The notes under the pieces are model-generated. The model had not been told where the DNA came from, ran no database searches, and worked only from the letters and a program-made list of their open reading frames with translations. This document shows, piece after piece, positions 17,393-25,277 of a DNA stretch of 64,000 nucleotides (position 1 is the first letter of the stretch; each line of letters starts with the position of its first letter). The stretch lies in the NCBI RefSeq assembly GCF_000307875.1, contig NZ_AJLS01000057.1, forward strand, positions 26,357 through 90,356, written 5' to 3'. Origin of the DNA: Neobacillus bataviensis LMG 21833 (GTDB lineage: Bacteria > Bacillota > Bacilli > Bacillales > Cytobacillaceae). The translations under genes were made by a program, and so were the position numbers.

Positions 17393-17605
17393 TTACTTTT
17401 TCTTCAATACCCCTTTTTTCACCAGGTTAACAAGTGTCCCTTTATTTTTAAGCAATCAATCTATTAAATCTTTTATCATTAATATTGACGGATTAATGGA
17501 CAATTCGAATTCATTCTTAATCTTGTCGATTAAAGAGAGGGCATATTCAATTTGTTTCGGACTTAATGTGTAATCTTCTGCAGCCGCATTATTTATTGCA
17601 CCATA
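17393..17605 (-). pseudogene. Decayed copy of the 46927-47316 gene
   Basis: The minus strand reads LSPKQIEYALSLI, then FELSIN, then NKGTLVNLVKKGVLKKK and a stop. This matches the end of the protein at 46927-47316 (LSPKQIEFALSLI, FELAIN, NKGILVNLVKKGVLQKKG). A TGA and frame change near 17455 and loss of the first half make it a pseudogene. Confidence 0.7.
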
Positions 17606-17654
17606 TTGAATAGGTGTAAAATAAAATAAAAGATTTAAAATAATTTGAATTATA

Positions 17655-17689
17655 AGTCATTTTTGATTATGATTAAATCAAAAATGACT
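17655..17689. promoter_or_regulatory. Perfect inverted repeat beside the ribosome site of the sigma-54 activator gene
   Basis: AGTCATTTTTGATT and AATCAAAAATGACT form two perfect 14-bp arms around a 7-base spacer. The right arm ends directly before AGGTGAT. It could be an operator for the activator itself or a leader hairpin that hides the ribosome site. Confidence 0.65.
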
Positions 17690-17700
17690 AGGTGATGAAA

Positions 17701-19068
17701 ATGAATAAAAGCAAGGATGATTCGATCCTTTTAACCCATATTTTAGAACATTCTTTTGATGAAATCTTTATTGCGGATGCAACGGGTATGGTTTTATATG
17801 CAAGTCAATCCACTGAAACTGTCTTTGGTATTCCATGTGAACAAATCGTTAATCATAATATTTTCGAACTTGAAAAACAAGGGCTTTTTTCTCCATCAGT
17901 CATTGCAAGCGTGCTAAGAACGAACAAGGAAGTAACGCTTATTCAAGAAACAAATCATAATAGAAAACTAATTATCTCCGGATATCCGGTTTATGATCAA
18001 TCAGGAATAGTAATAGGTGCTACGAGTTTTTCAAGAGATATAACCGAATTTGAGTCCTTAAGAAAAGAAAATGAGCAGGTAGCAAGAGCATTATTAAAAT
18101 ATCAAGAAGAAAATGAAAAATTACGAGAACAAGCGACTCAACCATTCTTTATCAGTAATAGAAAAATGGAAAAAGTATTTGAAGTTGTGTCAAAGGTAGC
18201 AGATATAAACATTACAGTATTACTCGAGGGTGAGTCCGGGGTTGGTAAAAACCATATTGGTTATAAAATGCATCAAATGTCATCAAGAAAGGCTGAACCC
18301 TTCATTGAAGTAAACTGTGGTGCAATACCTGAATCGTTATTTGAATCAGAGCTTTTCGGGTACGAGGAGGGAGCCTTTACCGGGTCTAAAAAAGGGGGTA
18401 AGAAGGGGTACTTTGAAATAGCGGGAAAGGGAACTCTTTTTCTAGATGAAATTGGTGAATTGCCATTGAATCTTCAAGTAAAATTATTGTCAGTTTTGCA
18501 AAATCAAACCTTTATGAGAATTGGGGGAACAAAAAAAATTGAGGTGAATTGCAGAATTATTTGTGCTACAAATCAAAACTTAGAAAAGATGATCAAAGAA
18601 AGAAAATTTAGAGAAGATCTTTATTACCGAATCAATGTCATAAAAGTAGAGATTCCACCCCTAAGGGAACGAAAGGAAGAAATCATTCCATTAATTTACG
18701 AGATTACTGAACAGGTAAATCGCAAATATCAATTGAATTCATATTTTACACCGACAATGGCTGCTTGGCTAAGCCAGCAAAATTGGCCGGGAAATGTCAG
18801 AGAATTACAAAACTATATTGAAAAGAAGATCATCACCTCTAGTGGTAACGAAATAGACCTTGATTGGGGAGAAGAGGAAACAAAAAAGGATTCCTTCACC
18901 CAGTCAACTAAAGAAATTCCGTTAAACGATTATATTGAAACACTAGAAAAGGAGTATATTGTGCGAATGTATCATAAATATCCCAGTAGCATTAAACTTG
19001 CAGAAATTTTGGGTATCAGCCAATCTACAGCAAATCGGAAAATACAAAAATATGTTGAGCAAAGGTAG
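17701..19068 (+). CDS. Sigma-54-dependent transcriptional activator with PAS domain
   Basis: An enhancer-binding protein of the RocR/NtrC class that remodels sigma-54 RNA polymerase at -24/-12 promoters. Order of domains: an N-terminal PAS sensor (about 10-120, TGMVLYASQSTETVFGI), an AAA+ domain with Walker A GESGVGKN near 180 and the sigma-54-contacting loop GAFTGS near 226, the DEIGELP Walker B, and a C-terminal Fis-type HTH (ILGISQSTANRKIQ). I choose the ATG at 17701, spaced from AGGTGAT, over GTG/ATG codons at 17692 and 17695 that overlap it. A consensus sigma-54 promoter stands in front of the next gene, so that operon is the obvious target. Confidence 0.92.
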   Translation: MNKSKDDSILLTHILEHSFDEIFIADATGMVLYASQSTETVFGIPCEQIVNHNIFELEKQGLFSPSVIASVLRTNKEVTLIQETNHNRKLIISGYPVYDQSGIVIGATSFSRDITEFESLRKENEQVARALLKYQEENEKLREQATQPFFISNRKMEKVFEVVSKVADINITVLLEGESGVGKNHIGYKMHQMSSRKAEPFIEVNCGAIPESLFESELFGYEEGAFTGSKKGGKKGYFEIAGKGTLFLDEIGELPLNLQVKLLSVLQNQTFMRIGGTKKIEVNCRIICATNQNLEKMIKERKFREDLYYRINVIKVEIPPLRERKEEIIPLIYEITEQVNRKYQLNSYFTPTMAAWLSQQNWPGNVRELQNYIEKKIITSSGNEIDLDWGEEETKKDSFTQSTKEIPLNDYIETLEKEYIVRMYHKYPSSIKLAEILGISQSTANRKIQKYVEQR

Positions 19069-19110
19069 TCGTTATTGACTATAAAGTCTCTTAAATACTG
19101 TCTTTATTAG

Positions 19111-19127
19111 TTGGCATGAAAATTGCA
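19111..19127 (+). promoter_or_regulatory. Sigma-54 (-24/-12) promoter of the ureohydrolase-permease operon
   Basis: TTGGCATGAAAATTGCA fits the consensus TTGGCAC-N5-TTGCW at every position but one, with correct GG-to-GC spacing. It lies 35 bp before the ATG at 19163 and directly after the sigma-54 activator gene. Confidence 0.9.
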
Positions 19128-19162
19128 ATCTTTAATAATAGAAATCTAAAGGAGGCAATTTT

Positions 19163-20155
19163 ATGTCAAATCAAGATGAAAAGCAATTTTTGAATTTACC
19201 TTTTACTGGTATCTGCACTTTTGGGAAATATCCTGTTTGTTCAGATATTAACCAACTTGATGCGGATGTAGCCGTTATTGGTGTACCAAATGATATGGGG
19301 ACTCAATGGAAATCTGGAGCAAGAATGGGTCCAAGAGGGATTCGTGAAGGATCTACACTTTACAGTTTTGGATTAAATGGTGCTTACGATATTGAAAAAG
19401 ATATTACGTATTTGGGACCAAGATGGAAAGTGGTAGATTGTGGCGATGTGGACATGGTTCATGGAGATATGATGCAATGTCATGATAACACAGAAGAAGC
19501 CATTAGAAAGATTGTTTCAAAAGGAGCCATGCCGGTTGTATTAGGCGGAGATCACTCCATTACCATTCCAGTCGGTAAGGCTTTAGAGGAGTTAGGACCT
19601 TTTCATGTTATTCAAATCGATGCACATTTGGATTGGGCGGATCATCGTTCTGGGCAAAGATATGGGCATGGAAGCTGTATCCGTCGTTTATCTGAAATGG
19701 ATCATGTTCAGAAAATTTTCCAATTTGGAATTCGAGGAATTTCAAGCAGTTTGAAGGAAGATGTGGATGCAGCACGAGAATATGGAAGTGTTATTTTATC
19801 ACCGCGCCAAATTAGGAAAATGGGAATTGAAAGCGTGATCAAACTACTTCCAGAAGGAGAAAAATACTATATTACCTTAGATATTGATGGTTTGGATCCA
19901 TCAGTAGCACCCGGAACAGGTACCCCTTCACCAGGAGGTTTTATTTACGACGAAGTAAATGAATTGCTTGAAGGAATTGCTAAAAGAGGAGAAGTGATTG
20001 GCTTTGATTTGGTCGAAGTAGCACCACCATATGACCCAGCTGGAATGACCGGTCAAGTAGGTGCGCGGCTTGCCTTGGATTTGCTCAGCTTTGTTTTAAA
20101 GGAAAAAGAGAACATAGACGATCGCAGGTTAAATAAGGAAGAGGTTCACTCCTAA
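19163..20155 (+). CDS. Agmatinase/arginase-family ureohydrolase
   Basis: A 330-residue manganese (or nickel) enzyme that splits urea from a guanidino compound. Metal-binding signatures are all present: GGDHSIT, DAHLDW and LDIDGLDPSVAPGTGTP. Length is somewhat above the 290-300 of Bacillus arginase and agmatinase. GGAGGC lies before the ATG. The sigma-54 promoter, the upstream PAS activator and the downstream NCS1 permease suggest an inducible pathway that takes up and cleaves one guanidino compound for nitrogen. The substrate is not readable: agmatine, guanidinobutyrate or another guanidine are possible. Confidence 0.9.
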   Translation: MSNQDEKQFLNLPFTGICTFGKYPVCSDINQLDADVAVIGVPNDMGTQWKSGARMGPRGIREGSTLYSFGLNGAYDIEKDITYLGPRWKVVDCGDVDMVHGDMMQCHDNTEEAIRKIVSKGAMPVVLGGDHSITIPVGKALEELGPFHVIQIDAHLDWADHRSGQRYGHGSCIRRLSEMDHVQKIFQFGIRGISSSLKEDVDAAREYGSVILSPRQIRKMGIESVIKLLPEGEKYYITLDIDGLDPSVAPGTGTPSPGGFIYDEVNELLEGIAKRGEVIGFDLVEVAPPYDPAGMTGQVGARLALDLLSFVLKEKENIDDRRLNKEEVHS

Positions 20156-20194
20156 GATAAGGCACCAAAATACTATATTATAGGGGGCAGGTCT

Positions 20195-21577
20195 ATGAAA
20201 ATTGAGACAAGAAGCATTGAGTATATTCCAGCCAATGAACGTCATGGAAAACCAAGAGGATTGTTTGCAGTTTGGTTTGCTGCAAATATGCATATTACTA
20301 CACTTGTGACCGGGTCGCTATGTGTCACATTTGGCTTAAATCTTTTTTGGAGTGTTGTAGCTATTATCGTTGGTAATTTGATAGGAGCCATTTTTATGGC
20401 TTCACATTCTGCTCAAGGACCTAAACTCGGTATCCCACAAATGATTCAAAGCCGTGCACAATTTGGTGTTATTGGTGCCGTGATTCCCTTAATTCTAGTT
20501 ATTTTCATGTACTTGGGTTTTTTTGCAAGCAGTGGTTTGTTAGGTGCACAAGTATTGAGCAGTGCCTTAAACCTAAATTTAACTTTGAGTATCATTGTTC
20601 TAAATATTATCACCTTTATCGTGACCATGATTGGTCATGATCTTATTCATAAAATGCAAAAGTATTTAACTTGGGTGTTCTTTCTTGTATTCATAGTTGC
20701 TACATTTATTGTCTTCCAATTACCCGTTCCGTCAGGAAGCTGGTCTCCAGCTGAGTTCAATTTACCAATCTTCATGTTAAGTGTTAGTGTGGTAGCAACC
20801 TGGCAGATCTCATATGCACCATATGTCGCTGACTACTCTAGGTATTTGCCAATTGATACCAATTATTCAAAAACCTTTTGGTATACGTATGCAGGGACTA
20901 TATTAGGCACTGTTTGGATGATGGTTTTAGGAGTTTTATTGACTACGGCCATTCCGAATTTCCTAAGTAATTCCGGCACGAATCTCGCTCATCAGTTTGG
21001 AAGTTTTTCGTTTCTTTTATTTGCGGTTATCATCCTAGGCCAGTTCTCCATCAATGTTTTTAATTTATATGGCGCCTTTATGTCAACCATATCAACAGTT
21101 GAGCCTTTTTCAAAAATAAAGGTAACCCCAAAAGTAAGGATGTACTTTATTTTTGGAATTGGAACAGTTGGAACTTTGCTGGCTATTTGGGGTCAGGGCA
21201 ATTTTTTGTCAAATTTTATCAACTTTATCTTATTTATTAGTTACTTTTTAATTCCATGGACAGCCATTAACCTCATAGATTTTTACGTCCTGCGTCACGG
21301 GGAGTATAGTATTAAAGATATTTTTGATTTAAATGGAAAGTACGGAAAAGTAAACAAAATTACCGCAATATCGTTCCTCGTATCTATTATCGCTGAAGTT
21401 CCATTTATGAACACCTCTTTTTATGTAGGCCCTGGTGCAAAAGCAATGGGGGGAGCCGATATAGCCTGGATTTTAGGATTGGTGGTTCCATCCGTCCTCT
21501 ATTATGTATTGATGAAAAGAAAATTGAAGGGTCCGTCCCAGGTACCAATTCCGTATGAAGACAGTAAAACTTCTTAA
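20195..21577 (+). CDS. NCS1-family cytosine/purine-type permease
   Basis: A 460-residue inner-membrane transporter with about 12 hydrophobic spans, of the nucleobase-cation-symport-1 family (PERHGKPRGLFAVWFAANMH-like lead, then GPKLGIPQMIQSRAQFG). NCS1 members import cytosine, purines, allantoin or hydantoins with protons or sodium. GGGGGCAGG precedes the ATG, 39 bases after the ureohydrolase stop, with no terminator between. It therefore probably imports the ureohydrolase substrate or a precursor, under the same sigma-54 control. Confidence 0.88.
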   Translation: MKIETRSIEYIPANERHGKPRGLFAVWFAANMHITTLVTGSLCVTFGLNLFWSVVAIIVGNLIGAIFMASHSAQGPKLGIPQMIQSRAQFGVIGAVIPLILVIFMYLGFFASSGLLGAQVLSSALNLNLTLSIIVLNIITFIVTMIGHDLIHKMQKYLTWVFFLVFIVATFIVFQLPVPSGSWSPAEFNLPIFMLSVSVVATWQISYAPYVADYSRYLPIDTNYSKTFWYTYAGTILGTVWMMVLGVLLTTAIPNFLSNSGTNLAHQFGSFSFLLFAVIILGQFSINVFNLYGAFMSTISTVEPFSKIKVTPKVRMYFIFGIGTVGTLLAIWGQGNFLSNFINFILFISYFLIPWTAINLIDFYVLRHGEYSIKDIFDLNGKYGKVNKITAISFLVSIIAEVPFMNTSFYVGPGAKAMGGADIAWILGLVVPSVLYYVLMKRKLKGPSQVPIPYEDSKTS

Positions 21578-21618
21578 ATTTAGTTATGTAATGAAAAAGA
21601 AAATAGAATGATTTTTAA

Positions 21619-21658
21619 GGGGTAGGGAGAGCGGGAATGCCTTTTCTACCCTATTTTG
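21619..21658 (+). terminator. Hairpin after the permease gene
   Basis: GGGTAG and CTACCC pair around a long loop and are followed by TATTTTGTT. It is the first stem after the operon stop. Confidence 0.5.
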
Positions 21659-21736
21659 TTCACTAATTTCATATATTTCATCAGTAGAAGTGATTGAAAA
21701 GTAAAACTGAATATCTATTTTAGAGTAGATAATTTT

Positions 21737-21774
21737 GAAGCGAAATCGCATATGATTTCGCTTTTCATTTTTTT
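21737..21774 (+). terminator. Second terminator after the permease gene
   Basis: AGCGAAATC and GATTTCGCT around GCATAT, followed by TTTTCATTTTTTT. Confidence 0.8.
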
Positions 21775-22137
21775 AGCTGGTTCATTAAGTATTGAACACT
21801 TTAAATCAAATGGTTAAAGCGACCGAAAAGTGACATAACTTCAACTTTTTTAATAAAGGTGTCTATTTTTATTTTTTTCCAGTATAACGTAGGATAAGAT
21901 TGTCTTGCTATTGAATCATCACCTACTACTAAAAGGCAAAAGCAACCAAAATGGTTATGATGAAGCCTCCAAATAAAGCCCATTTATAAAAAGATTTTTT
22001 CGGATTTTAATATTAGGGATATTTGAGGTAATTTAGAATGGGAATAAAGAGGTTATACCATGATTTTACATTTATTCACACCTAGTGAAAGCTACACTGG
22101 TAATACCCCTTGATACTTATTTAGCATTACCTTGACC

Positions 22138-22527
22138 CTATGAGACTTCATTTCCTGTTTTTCCACTATACATGTGTTTATGAGGTTTGTATCCATTAAT
22201 AGTCGTTGTTCCTTTAAATTCATGATAATGACCACCACAAGGAATATCAATTGCGGGCCCTGTAGTTCCTTCAATTCGGTGTTCATGTCCATCAAAAAAA
22301 GAAGTGATCGTAAAGTAACGATGAACATGTGGAACCCCACTTGGAGCCGGTTCAGTCCTTCCTAGATAATCATGGCGATGATCGTCATCAAAGGAAGTAA
22401 ACCCACTAAATCCATGAATGTGAACCCGTCGACCGTCCAAAGAAGTCACGTAAAGAACATGAGAATGGTCCCCATTTAAACTCACATCGTTTGATTCATA
22501 AATAAAACCGGTGATCGGGATTTGCAT
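22138..22527 (-). CDS. ymaF: YmaF-family His-rich protein
   Basis: A 129-residue protein with repeated His pairs: GDHSHVLYV, HIHGF, DHRHDYLG, HVHRYF, GHEHRI, GHYHEF and KPHKHMY. This is the pattern of the YmaF family of Bacillus, of unknown function. The regular His clusters suggest metal binding and a repeated beta fold. GAGGGGGAG stands before the ATG. Its small neighbours at 22795 and 23021 read the other way. Confidence 0.8.
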   Translation of the reverse strand: MQIPITGFIYESNDVSLNGDHSHVLYVTSLDGRRVHIHGFSGFTSFDDDHRHDYLGRTEPAPSGVPHVHRYFTITSFFDGHEHRIEGTTGPAIDIPCGGHYHEFKGTTTINGYKPHKHMYSGKTGNEVS

Positions 22528-22794
22528 CTTAAACTCCCCCTCGAAAATTAATAATTCACTTTAAATGTATGAGGAACAAAGTTAAATAATGAGATCTTCT
22601 TTTACTAAGTCCCGCCAAATAGAAATAGGATGGCGATTAAAAAAGAGGTTTAAGGTTCTTTGCCATAAAATGATGGTTCATATGACATTATTGATCAAAC
22701 AACTACCATAATGAATGGAAATAAATTAATTATTTTTGTAAACAATAAAATGGGTGTTATTTTTAACACAAAACTAATGGAAAGGTGGTCTGAC

Positions 22795-22947
22795 ATGAAA
22801 AAAGATACATATTCAAAAGGAGATCCAACTATTGCAGAGGGGATAAATACAGAGGATAAGCTAAATAGAGATGCAACTCAGGCGGAAATCGAGAAGGGAG
22901 AATCGACAAATGTAACTGTTTTATCTTTGGATGAAAACGATCCTAGC
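22795..22947 (+). CDS. Small acidic hypothetical protein
   Basis: A 50-residue hydrophilic protein (KKDTYSKGDPTIAEGINTED start, LSLDENDPS end). I start at the ATG at 22795 with AAAGGTGG upstream; an earlier in-frame ATG at 22711 has no ribosome site. No family is recognised. It is likely unstructured, as many small Bacillus stress or spore proteins are. Confidence 0.55.
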
Positions 22948-23020
22948 TAATACGGTTTAAAGGTAACCATATTGGCAGAGCTAAAATTACCACTTGTGTT
23001 TTAACAAAAGGAGGACCACA

Positions 23021-23287
23021 ATGTCTAGTCCTAATGATCTTTCTATACAAAAGAATATGGAAAATATTTTTAATACTACATGTGGAACGTGGCAAAATTG
23101 TACAGAGTCAAACATCCAATTATTCTTAGAACAATGCCTAGAACATAATATAGATCCGCAATATTGTATGAGTTGGGTGGAACAACATAAATCACATATA
23201 TCTGACTGGCAAGTTATTTCAAAAGTCTCTCTTGACTGGGTTAATCAGCATACTTCAACTGGATCCCCCATTTCGTTTACTGAATAG
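23021..23287 (+). CDS. Small hypothetical protein with three Cys
   Basis: An 88-residue protein that starts at the ATG at 23021, nine bases after AAAGGAGGA. It has spaced Cys residues (TTCGTWQNC, LEQCLEH, QYCMSW) and several Trp. I do not know its family. The first in-frame ATG, at 22994, has no ribosome site. Confidence 0.6.
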   Translation: MSSPNDLSIQKNMENIFNTTCGTWQNCTESNIQLFLEQCLEHNIDPQYCMSWVEQHKSHISDWQVISKVSLDWVNQHTSTGSPISFTE

Positions 23288-23547
23288 AATCTAGTCAGTG
23301 GAGAGAATATTCAACTCTCCACTTAATTACAATTTCAAAAAATGTTACATGAAAGTCTAATTTAAATTTTGTGGTCAGACCCCCGGTGGACTAAAGCTTT
23401 AACTTTCCGGGGAATTTACATCTTACCAGAATGTTGATAGCTTTGTTTGATCTCAATGCTCCGCCTAAATTAGGAGGAGCGTGAATTTCTCTCATGCTCC
23501 ATTTCCATTTGTCGAAATAAGTTTCTTAGTGGTTGTATATCAACTAA

Positions 23548-23896
23548 TTAATGAATTAAATGATGGAATGCCACCATCACTAATTGATAGGTTTCGTAGG
23601 TCGCTTTATAATTCACTATTTCTGAATCCGTGTGTTCGTGGAGATATCCTACGGAAAGATTCACAGACGGGATACCAAATTCGGCGAAAACCTTGGCATC
23701 ACTTAATCCGCCAAGAGTTATTTTCCAATCATTCATGCCGGCCATTTGTCCTGCTTTTTCAAGTAGTTGTCCAAATTCTACTGGGCAGAATGGATACAGA
23801 TTAGCAAATGAAGTGATAATATCCCGTTCACCTCGACGATCAATCACAATCGCGCCTGCTACATCCTCAAGGAAATCTTGATCTATATTCCTAGAT
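23548..23896 (-). pseudogene. C-terminal half of a split metallopeptidase
   Basis: The minus strand reads SVGSRNIDQDFLEDVAGAIV and goes on through LGGLSDAKVFAEFGIPSVNL to the end of a clan-MH (M20/M28/M42-type) zinc peptidase. The N-terminal half lies at 28166-29089. The gene was cut by the cassette at 23904-28158. Joined across the 7-bp duplication, the frame reads EEEIGCVGSRNID without a gap. The ATG seen at 23916 lies inside the cassette end, so it is not a true start. Confidence 0.9.
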
Positions 23897-23903
23897 CCAA
23901 CAC
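23897..23903. repeat. Left target-site duplication of the cassette
   Basis: CCAACAC here is repeated exactly at 28159-28165, directly outside both ends of the cassette. The bases beyond it differ, so the duplication is 7 bp. Confidence 0.9.
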
Positions 23904-23949
23904 TGATTACGGCCATTGAAATGTACCACCTCTGACATAGTGTTTACCA
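23904..23949 (+). repeat. Left inverted end of the cassette
   Basis: Starts TGATTACGGCCATTG and includes ATGTACCACCTCTG and GTTTACCA. It matches the right end at 37 of 46 positions when that is read from the other strand. Confidence 0.88.
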
Positions 23950-24070
23950 CTGCAATCCATCTGCTGATAAAAGATATAAAACCATAGTTTTGAGAATCAA
24001 AATGTTATAAAAAATTGATTGACTTTCAATAAGATCAGTCTTCTGCAAACGGTCCAGATTAACTCTTGTA

Positions 24071-24099
24071 TTACGTAGTAGAATGATACTGCGCAGCAA
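24071..24099. repeat. 29-bp dispersed repeat, copy inside the cassette
   Basis: TTACGTAGTAGA, four variable bases, then TACTGCGCAGCAA. A second copy is at 30637-30665, outside the cassette. The inner part can fold (GTAGTA with TACTGC, one G-T pair), and CTGCGCAG is itself a palindrome. Confidence 0.6.
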
Positions 24100-24250
24100 T
24101 GATTTCCATAATTATGTAAAATCAGAACAAAAATCTTCTATTTTCTGGTATGATTTTTATATAAAGATACCTTAGATTGTGAAAAGTTTCACTTAAAGTA
24201 ACGAAGCAGATAGAGTTGTAGAAGATTAAGGGTATAAGGAGAGAGAATAC

Positions 24251-24742
24251 ATAACTACAAAATATGTGAATTGGGGAAAAGCAAAAGTAAAATTAACTTG
24301 GAATCGTGATAAACAACCCCCACCAAGAGAACTAATAACAAGTGTTCATGGATGTTGTTTTAAGGATGATAATCTATTATTAGTTAATTTAAACCATAGA
24401 GGTTGGGACTTCCCAGGTGGTCATATTGAGTATGAAGAAAACCCTGAAGAATGTTTAAAGCGTGAAGCATATGAAGAAGGTTATGTTACAGGGACTTGCT
24501 CTCTTTTAGGTTATATTATAGTTGACCACAATGAAAACCCAAACTGGGATGAAAATAGTCCTTACCCTAAAGTAGGTTATCAAGTTTTTTATCGTATGGA
24601 CATTGACCAATTACATGACTTTAAAGCCAAGTATGAGGCAGAAGAGAGAATTCTTATTAATCCAATTGAAGTAACAGAATATTATCATGATTGGAACGAA
24701 CTGTACCAAGAAATACTTGATTATGCTTTAAGACAAAGGTAA
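24251..24742 (+). CDS. Nudix hydrolase carried by the cassette, possible ATA start
   Basis: A Nudix enzyme, which hydrolyses nucleoside diphosphates linked to another group. The Nudix box reads GGHIEYEENPEECLKREAYE then EGYV; the metal-binding REAYEE core is kept, while the Gly near its end is Tyr. The first possible standard start is a GTG at 24266, but the only ribosome site (AAGGAG, 24236) is 24 bases from it. That site is well placed for an ATA at 24251, giving TTKYVNWGKAKVKLTW after the start. I infer an ATG-to-ATA change or a rare start; expression may be weak. The substrate is unknown. Confidence 0.75.
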   Translation: MTTKYVNWGKAKVKLTWNRDKQPPPRELITSVHGCCFKDDNLLLVNLNHRGWDFPGGHIEYEENPEECLKREAYEEGYVTGTCSLLGYIIVDHNENPNWDENSPYPKVGYQVFYRMDIDQLHDFKAKYEAEERILINPIEVTEYYHDWNELYQEILDYALRQR

Positions 24743-24769
24743 TGTGACATCAATAAAGCAAGCTTATGC

Positions 24770-24997
24770 AAGCTCGTTTCTTGTTGTGTTAACGGAGTGC
24801 TTTAGTTTAGGAGCTGTTGCAATGGCAGTTCCTACCGTTGTTGAAGAAAGAGGTGTTTCATGTATGCTTTCTAATGAACAATTGCGGTAACATTGGATGA
24901 GTTGAAATCTATCGCTGATGTGCTTGGTGTCAAGTTTGAGCAGGCATTTATTTTACCAGATGGTGATGAGATAAAGACAGGCAATGAGGGGGTTTAA
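24770..24997 (+). pseudogene. Frameshifted small gene in the cassette
   Basis: One frame gives AVPTVVEERGVSCMLSNEQL and stops; the next frame continues TLDELKSIADVLGVKFEQAF and ILPDGDEIKTGNEGV. The two join at 24885 if one base is restored. The end resembles the tail of XRE-type repressors (LDELKSIADVLGV). So a small gene, perhaps a regulator, has decayed here. Confidence 0.5.
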
Positions 24998-25003
24998 TCA
25001 GTA

Positions 25004-25237
25004 TTGAAAATCATAAAAATAAATGATGTTGATTACACAGTCTTCACCGCTAATGAAGGTATTGCTAAATCACAACCCCACATTATTGAAATACTTTCTG
25101 GGACTGTGCCAGAAGGTAAACAGCTTAGCTTATTGAAAGAATATCTTGAGCAGAATGATATTGTGCCGATAAAAGGGGCAACTACATATTGGTGTATAGA
25201 TAAGGTTCTTAAGCTTGACTCAAGCAAAGAAGATTAA
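25004..25237 (+). CDS. Small hypothetical protein in the cassette
   Basis: A 77-residue protein from a TTG at 25004, with AATGAGGGGG about 12 bases upstream. It has alternating beta and helix patterns (MKIIKINDVDYTVF start) and no motif I know. It reads in the same direction as the two larger genes after it, 40 bases away, and may belong to their transcript. Confidence 0.6.
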   Translation: MKIIKINDVDYTVFTANEGIAKSQPHIIEILSGTVPEGKQLSLLKEYLEQNDIVPIKGATTYWCIDKVLKLDSSKED

Positions 25238-25277
25238 AACTCTACTACAGTAATAAACTATGAGGGAAGGTAATCAC

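Larger units (their letters stand above)
21578..22137. other. Intergenic stretch with two terminators
   Basis: This gap holds a GGGTAG/CTACCC hairpin at 21619-21658 and an AGCGAAATC/GATTTCGCT hairpin with T-tail at 21737-21774. The rest, to the end of the YmaF-like gene, shows no gene with a ribosome site. Confidence 0.6.

Noticed and set aside
22092..22340. Minus-strand open frame overlapping the YmaF-like gene
   Set aside because: It is a shadow in another frame of the His-rich gene.
23548..23916. Independent 122-residue gene
   Set aside because: Its apparent start codon lies inside the inverted end of the cassette; it is the back half of the split peptidase.
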